Part shown: positions 6,569-9,803 of the stretch, in pieces | Layout: each line of letters begins with the position of its first letter | How positions within the stretch are numbered: the first letter of the stretch is position 1 | Assembly: GCA_046728975.1 (NCBI GenBank) | Contig: JBKPFU010000055.1 | Location: forward strand, 1-9,803 | Direction of reading: 5' to 3' | Origin: JBKPFU01 sp046728975 | GTDB lineage: Bacteria > Actinomycetota > Thermoleophilia > Gaiellales > Gaiellaceae | DNA: 9,803 nucleotides | The notes under the pieces: model-generated | Told to the model about the DNA's origin: nothing | Databases searched by the model: none | What the model saw: only the letters and a program-made list of their open reading frames with translations | Translations under genes and position numbers: made by a program

Positions 6569-7392
6569 GCGGCTTTCTCCCAGTACCGCTTCAGCCCAGC
6601 ATAGGACTGCCACAGCGGCATCGCCTGCTCGTACTCCGCGGGGAAATCACCTGCCGACGCGATGAATTCGCCTTCATCGGCGCCGGTCTCGACGAGCTCG
6701 GTCCACTCGGCCAATCGTTTGCGGAGCTCGGTGAGGTGGCGCTCGACGTCGTCGGCGACTCCGAAGTGGATCAAGGCGAGCCGCGCTGGTGCGCGTCGCT
6801 CGATCTCCTCGAGCGTCTGGAGCCATGCCTCGAGGTCGAACTCCGGCGGGGGCGTGGGAGGGAAGACCAGGCGGTGCGGCTGAATTCGGACGCCGGTCGC
6901 GTCGCCGGCGTAGAGCGTGCTGTCGTCTGCCACGTAGCAGACGTGATGCGACGCGTGGCCGGGCGACGGGAAGCACTCGAGCCCGAGCACGTTATCGCCG
7001 CTTTCGTGGACGTTCTCGGCCGGAACGGGTGCGAGGTCGCCCCAGAGCCGCTCGAACTCGTCGCCGTAGAGCCGGCGCGCGCTTCGCTCGAGCCGCTCGG
7101 GATCGACGAGGTGCGGCGCACCGATTGGCGAGACGTGGATTTGGAGATCCGGGTGCTCGCGGACGAGAACCCCCGCGGCACCGGCGTGGTCGAGGTGGAT
7201 GTGCGAGAGCAGCAGGTGCCGGACGTCAGCGAGCCGCAGGCCGCGCTCGCTCAGCCCGTCCTTGAGCGCATCAACGCAAGTGGCCGGGCCACAGTCGAAG
7301 AGCGCCGGGCCGTCGTCCGTCTCGAGCAGATACGCGCCGATGACGCGTTCGCGGCCGAGGTGACGGAGGTCGAGCGGCTCCAGCGCGGCCAC
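6565..7392 (-). CDS. MBL-fold (metallo-beta-lactamase superfamily) metallohydrolase
   Basis: Cytosolic dinuclear-metal hydrolase of the glyoxalase II-like branch, 275 residues, no signal peptide. The metal ligands are all present: HIHLDH (H64, H66, D68, H69), H146 in SPGHASHH, D164 in YAGDATG and H209 in LIHFG. The usual N-terminal strand FDCG lies at 32-35. The C-terminal 60 residues are helical and probably cap the active site. The start is GTG at 7392; no Shine-Dalgarno precedes it, but CATAAT lies 6 bp upstream, which fits a leaderless message. The ATG at 7409 is out of frame. The stop overlaps the acetyltransferase start (TTGA), so the two products may act on one pathway or in detoxification. 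The substrate (thioester, lactone or other) cannot be predicted. Confidence 0.92.
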   Translation of the reverse strand: MAALEPLDLRHLGRERVIGAYLLETDDGPALFDCGPATCVDALKDGLSERGLRLADVRHLLLSHIHLDHAGAAGVLVREHPDLQIHVSPIGAPHLVDPERLERSARRLYGDEFERLWGDLAPVPAENVHESGDNVLGLECFPSPGHASHHVCYVADDSTLYAGDATGVRIQPHRLVFPPTPPPEFDLEAWLQTLEEIERRAPARLALIHFGVADDVERHLTELRKRLAEWTELVETGADEGEFIASAGDFPAEYEQAMPLWQSYAGLKRYWEKAA

Positions 7393-7398
7393 GCTCGG

Positions 7399-7404
7399 AT
7401 TATG
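7399..7404 (-). promoter_or_regulatory. -10-like box (CATAAT) for the MBL hydrolase
   Basis: On the minus strand CATAAT reads 7404 to 7399 and ends 6 bp before the GTG start at 7392. Transcription would then start at or next to the start codon. No convincing -35 box is seen at 16-19 bp upstream. It lies downstream of the two-hairpin element in this gap. Confidence 0.35.
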
Positions 7405-7430
7405 GGCATGGCCGCGCCCGAGGCGTCTGC

Positions 7431-7455
7431 TAGCTGGCGGCGGCTGCGCCCGACC
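7431..7455 (-). repeat. Direct repeat A flanking two-hairpin element copy 2
   Basis: This 25-bp stretch matches 7533-7557 at 23 of 25 positions in the same orientation. On the minus strand it encodes Gly-Ala-Ala-Ala-Ala-Ser then TAG, mirroring the Gly-Ala-Ala-Ala-Ala-Gly-TAA end of the secreted protein gene. It looks like a duplicated gene tail or target-site duplication; GC-rich alanine codons make chance similarity somewhat more likely. Confidence 0.55.
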
Positions 7456-7471
7456 CGCCCCGACCGTTCGT

Positions 7472-7531
7472 TTCAGACGGACGCGCGGGCGAAGCCCGCG
7501 CGTCCTGAATGTCGGCGCCGCAAGCGGCGCC
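7472..7531 (-). repeat. Two-hairpin dispersed element, copy 2
   Basis: Read on the minus strand it starts at the base after the TAA stop of the secreted protein gene. Stem I is GGCGCCG (7531-7525), loop CTTG, CGGCGCC (7520-7514); the outer loop bases can also pair. Stem II has perfect 12-bp arms, GGACGCGCGGGC (7505-7494) and GCCCGCGCGTCC (7490-7479), with a TTC loop. It extends through TTCA/TGAA across a one-sided GTC bulge. Against copy 1 the first 35 positions differ at 7, four of which form two compensatory base pairs in stem I, and the right 16 nt are identical. The stem II tip also varies while keeping pairing. No T-tract follows. It may terminate or protect the upstream mRNA, or be a mobile palindromic repeat. 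Confidence 0.75.
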
Positions 7532-8146
7532 TTAGCCGGCGGCGGCTGCGCCCGGCCGGCGTCGCATCAAGAGGATCGAGCCGGCCGCGACCAGGGCGAG
7601 CCCGAGCGCGGCTGCGAGGGTTGCTGTGAGAGCGGTGGACAGCGGCCAGACGCCGTCGACGGTCGAGCCACCTGCGCCGGGTGCGCCCGCCGGAAGGCCG
7701 CGGTCGACGAGGTCGCTCTTCAGCGTCGCCGGCGCCTGGAACCAGCCTCCATGCGTCCGCTCCGAGCTGAAGAACTTCTGGCCCGGCTCGGTGTAGGTCA
7801 GGGGGCCTTGGGCGGCATACGGGTAGAGATCCTGGTAGATCGTGTCCGTCCGGCCCGGTCCCGGTACGCGGTAGGTGATCGTGTACTTCGGGCCGAGCGA
7901 GCCGCGGGGCTTCGACCTCAGCATCGGGTCGGGCGTCTGGCCGAACATGGCCGGGAAGAACCCCGTCTTGTCAACCAGGTCGCCGAGCGGGGTGCCCGGC
8001 TCCGGATCTCCCGGTTGCGCCGTACCGAACGTGAGTGCTCCGCCTTTGAGCCCAGGCCCCTCGACCTTGGCCGACTCAGGGCCTTTCGCAAACGCCGGGG
8101 CGGCGAAAACGAGAGCGAAGACGACGACGAGCAGCAGTCTCTTCAT
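7532..8146 (-). CDS. Secreted, C-terminally membrane-anchored protein of unknown function
   Basis: I do not recognise the family. The 204-residue protein has a clear Sec signal peptide (MKRLLLVVVFALVFAAPAFA, likely cleaved after AFA at 20), an extracytoplasmic region of about 140 residues without cysteine, rich in Gly, Pro and Tyr, a hydrophobic helix at about 171-192 and an RRRPGAAAAG tail. This is a type I membrane topology; no LPXTG sorting motif is seen. The YTITYRVPGPG and DLYPYAAQGPLTYTEPGQ stretches suggest a beta-rich fold. The ATG at 8146 has GGGAG at 8157-8153 with 6-nt spacing; the TTG two codons upstream is less likely. It sits alone between a terminator-like hairpin upstream and the two-hairpin element directly after its stop, so it may be a single-gene unit. 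The coding call is firm; the role is unknown. Confidence 0.83.
   Translation of the reverse strand: MKRLLLVVVFALVFAAPAFAKGPESAKVEGPGLKGGALTFGTAQPGDPEPGTPLGDLVDKTGFFPAMFGQTPDPMLRSKPRGSLGPKYTITYRVPGPGRTDTIYQDLYPYAAQGPLTYTEPGQKFFSSERTHGGWFQAPATLKSDLVDRGLPAGAPGAGGSTVDGVWPLSTALTATLAAALGLALVAAGSILLMRRRPGAAAAG
7533..7557 (-). repeat. Direct repeat B (tail of the secreted protein gene)
   Basis: Partner of repeat A at 7431-7455, offset by 102 bp and identical at 23 of 25 positions. It comprises the last codons of the secreted protein gene and most of its stop codon. The interval between the copies holds the two-hairpin element plus 16 further bases. Confidence 0.55.
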
Positions 8147-8180
8147 GATCAACTCCCTTCGAAGATTCCGCAGCGTCTAC

Positions 8181-8200
8181 ACCGGGCCCCCGCGCCCGGT
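8181..8200 (-). terminator. Terminator-like hairpin after the methyltransferase gene
   Basis: ACCGGGC and GCCCGGT form a perfect 7-bp stem around a 6-nt loop. The hairpin lies 5 bp past the methyltransferase stop on the minus strand and about 35 bp before the secreted protein start. No T-run follows, so termination is a guess from position. Confidence 0.45.
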
Positions 8201-8205
8201 TCCAA

Positions 8206-8934
8206 TCAGATGCGTTCGAGCACGCCTACGTAGACGACCTCGCCCTCGTCAATCACCTCGCGCAGCCGCCACCCCGTGCCTTCGACCAGCTTTTCCATCT
8301 CGTCCGGCGCGACGATCAGGTAGTCGAACCAGGGCGTCGAGTAGCTCTGATAACGCACGCGGATTCGGAGCGCGCCCGGCATCCGGCCGCGTCGGCGGTT
8401 TCGCTCGTGGTACGCGAGATGGTGTTCGGCACCGGTGTCGTAGGGGTCCCTGCTCTCGGCGAGGATTCGCGCGTCGTCGCTCGTCAGCGACCGAAACCGC
8501 CTCAGGAGCCATTTCGCCCGCCTCGGGCTGCCGACGAGGCCGAAGTTGTTGCCGAACATGACAACCGTGTCGAACCGGCCCAGCGAGGAGTCGATTCGGG
8601 TGATCGAGAGCTCCCTCACATCCTTCGCTCCTCGGCGCCGCGCGACGTCGAGCGCCAGCGGCGAGACGTCGATGCCAACGACCTCGACGCCACGCTCCTG
8701 GAGGCAGAGCGGAACCCGCCCGGCGCCGCACCCGACGTCGAGCGTGCGGCCGTGAGGGAGGCGTATCGCCTTACGCTCGACCCGCGGCCATCTGCGATAC
8801 GGCGCGAAGTACGAGGCGGGGTTGTAGTCGCTTGGGTCGATGAAGCCGTCGTCGCGCTCGACGACCTCTATCCCGGTGCCCTCCTCGAAGTAGTGAAGGA
8901 TGAGGCGCCCGTAGGCGTCCTCCTCCTCCCTCAC
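8206..8934 (-). CDS. Class I SAM-dependent methyltransferase
   Basis: Transfers a methyl group from S-adenosylmethionine to an unknown acceptor; cytosolic, 242 residues. The Rossmann motif I is LDVGCGAG at 65-72, the ribose-binding acid is D89 in VVGIDVSP, and FDTVVMFGNNFGLVG (121-135) covers motif II. The aromatic N-terminal region (DYNPASYFAPYRRWP) is common in the Methyltransf_11/25 type. The start is GTG at 8934, overlapping the upstream TGA as GTGA, which suggests translational coupling. AGGGG lies only one base before it, too close for a normal site. The frame stays open upstream to 9732, but that part is an out-of-frame reading of the PLP enzyme gene. Coupling to a sulfur amino acid enzyme fits a methionine/SAM context but does not identify the substrate. 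Confidence 0.88.
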   Translation of the reverse strand: MREEEDAYGRLILHYFEEGTGIEVVERDDGFIDPSDYNPASYFAPYRRWPRVERKAIRLPHGRTLDVGCGAGRVPLCLQERGVEVVGIDVSPLALDVARRRGAKDVRELSITRIDSSLGRFDTVVMFGNNFGLVGSPRRAKWLLRRFRSLTSDDARILAESRDPYDTGAEHHLAYHERNRRRGRMPGALRIRVRYQSYSTPWFDYLIVAPDEMEKLVEGTGWRLREVIDEGEVVYVGVLERI

Positions 8935-9803
8935 GCCCCTGCGGCGGCGGCGGACCGAACGAGCGCGACCTCGAGGTCCTCGATCAGGTCCTCGGCCGAC
9001 TCGATCCCGACGGAGAGCCGAACCAGGTTCCGCGGCGCGGCGAACGGCGCGTCCGCCGTGGAGGCGTGCGTCATCCGCGCGGGGTGCTCGATCAGGCTCT
9101 CGACGCCGCCGAGGCTCTCCGCGAGCTTCCAGATCTGGGTGCGGGCGACGAGGCCGACGGCCTCCTCCTCCGACTCGGCGAGGAAGGAGACCATGCCTCC
9201 GAAGTCGCGCATCTGGCGCGCGGCGATCTGGTGACCGGGGTGCGTCGGCAGACCCGGGTAGAGCACCTTCTCGACACGAGGATGGCGGTCGAGATAGCCG
9301 GCGACGGCTTCGGCGTTGTCGCAGTGTTTGCGCATGCGGACGGCGAGCGTCTTGATGCCGCGCAGCACGAGCCATGAATCGAACGGGCCCGGCACCGCCC
9401 CGAGCGACTTCTGCAGGAAGTAGAGCCGCTCGGCGATCGTGGGGTCGTTCGTCGCCAGGAACCCCCCGACCAGGTCGGAGTGGCCGCCCAGGTACTTCGT
9501 CGTCGAGTGCATGACGATGTCGGCGCCGAGGGCCAGCGGCTGCTGCAGGTACGGCGACGCGAAGGTGTTGTCGACCACGACGATCGCGCCCGCGGTGTGC
9601 GCCGCGTCCGCGGCGGCGCGGATGTCGATGACGTTCAGCAGCGGGTTCGTCGGCGTCTCCAGCCAGACGAGGCGCGTCCGTTCGTCGAGGTGGTCGGCGA
9701 GGTTCTCGCTGATCTCGGCCGCGGGAAGCCATTCGAACTCGTAGCCCTTGGGCTCGTACACCTGCGAGAACATCCGGTACACGCCGCCGTACACGTCGTT
9801 GAC
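8931..9803 (-). CDS. Cystathionine gamma-synthase/lyase-family PLP enzyme, N-terminus outside window
   Basis: Cytosolic Cys/Met-metabolism PLP-dependent enzyme acting in transsulfuration. The visible 290 residues cover the end of the cofactor domain and all of the C-terminal domain; about 100 N-terminal residues lie beyond the right edge. Numbering from the first visible codon, VYGGVYRMF (4-12), ETPTNP (49-54), the pyridine-binding D78 in VVDNTF and the Schiff-base lysine K103 in HSTTKYLGGHSD are all present. LSVGIES near the C-terminus holds the substrate-carboxylate region. The motifs are shared by cystathionine gamma-synthase (metB), cystathionine gamma-lyase and methionine gamma-lyase, so the exact reaction is open; synthase or lyase is most likely. 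The stop overlaps the methyltransferase start by 4 bp. The right limit of the window is not the gene's start. Confidence 0.92.
   Translation of the reverse strand, partial: VNDVYGGVYRMFSQVYEPKGYEFEWLPAAEISENLADHLDERTRLVWLETPTNPLLNVIDIRAAADAAHTAGAIVVVDNTFASPYLQQPLALGADIVMHSTTKYLGGHSDLVGGFLATNDPTIAERLYFLQKSLGAVPGPFDSWLVLRGIKTLAVRMRKHCDNAEAVAGYLDRHPRVEKVLYPGLPTHPGHQIAARQMRDFGGMVSFLAESEEEAVGLVARTQIWKLAESLGGVESLIEHPARMTHASTADAPFAAPRNLVRLSVGIESAEDLIEDLEVALVRSAAAAGA

Noticed and set aside
6496..7629. Plus-strand open frame of 377 codons opposite the hydrolase and acetyltransferase
   Set aside because: Antisense shadow in GC-rich DNA; the minus-strand frames carry complete MBL and GNAT motifs and this one shows no domain.
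8157..8164. CTTCGAAG palindrome upstream of the secreted protein gene
   Set aside because: Eight bases, no second half-site or repeat nearby; expected by chance.
8935..9732. Long upstream extension of the methyltransferase frame, giving a 508-residue protein
   Set aside because: The extra part is an out-of-frame reading of the PLP enzyme gene, is Arg/Pro-rich and low in structure; the methyltransferase starts at the GTGA overlap.

Overview
The window is high-GC, densely coded bacterial chromosome. Overlapping or near-abutting genes, GTG and TTG starts, apparently leaderless promoters and the protein flavour suggest an actinobacterium, perhaps of the Thermoleophilia (Gaiellales/Solirubrobacterales) type. 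That placement is an inference from style, not from a marker gene. There is no CRISPR array, transposase, phage gene, tRNA or rRNA.

Plus strand, left part. A 5'-truncated CDF-family metal exporter (1-831) is followed by a 114-bp gap with a two-hairpin element and a likely promoter. Then comes a tight four-gene cluster: a YdfG-like short-chain dehydrogenase (946-1680), a glycogen-debranching-type amylo-alpha-1,6-glucosidase (1686-3749), a GT4 glycosyltransferase (3786-4823) and an exported seven-bladed beta-propeller protein (4825-5781). Gaps are 5, 36 and 1 bp, so one transcript is likely. The debranching-type enzyme and the glycosyltransferase suggest handling of a storage or compatible-solute glycan. 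The 36-bp gap contains an 11-codon minicistron whose stop overlaps the glycosyltransferase start, within a foldable hairpin.

Minus strand, right part. Reading leftward from the right edge: a cystathionine gamma-synthase-family PLP enzyme (3' part only, 8931-9803) overlaps a SAM methyltransferase (8206-8934) by a GTGA junction. After a terminator-like hairpin comes a secreted, C-terminally anchored protein of unknown function (7532-8146). A second two-hairpin element follows. Then an MBL-fold hydrolase (6565-7392) overlaps a GNAT acetyltransferase (5765-6568) by a TTGA junction. The acetyltransferase and propeller genes converge and overlap by 17 bp.

The most notable feature is the pair of homologous two-hairpin elements (832-889 plus strand, 7472-7531 minus strand). 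Each starts directly after a stop codon and points the same way relative to the upstream gene. They share long identical blocks, and their first stems differ by compensatory base-pair changes. The second copy lies between near-identical 25-bp direct repeats that duplicate the tail of the upstream gene. This looks like a dispersed structured repeat, either a REP/MITE-like element or a recurrent 3'-end RNA module. The protein genes themselves are of recognisable families, except the secreted one.
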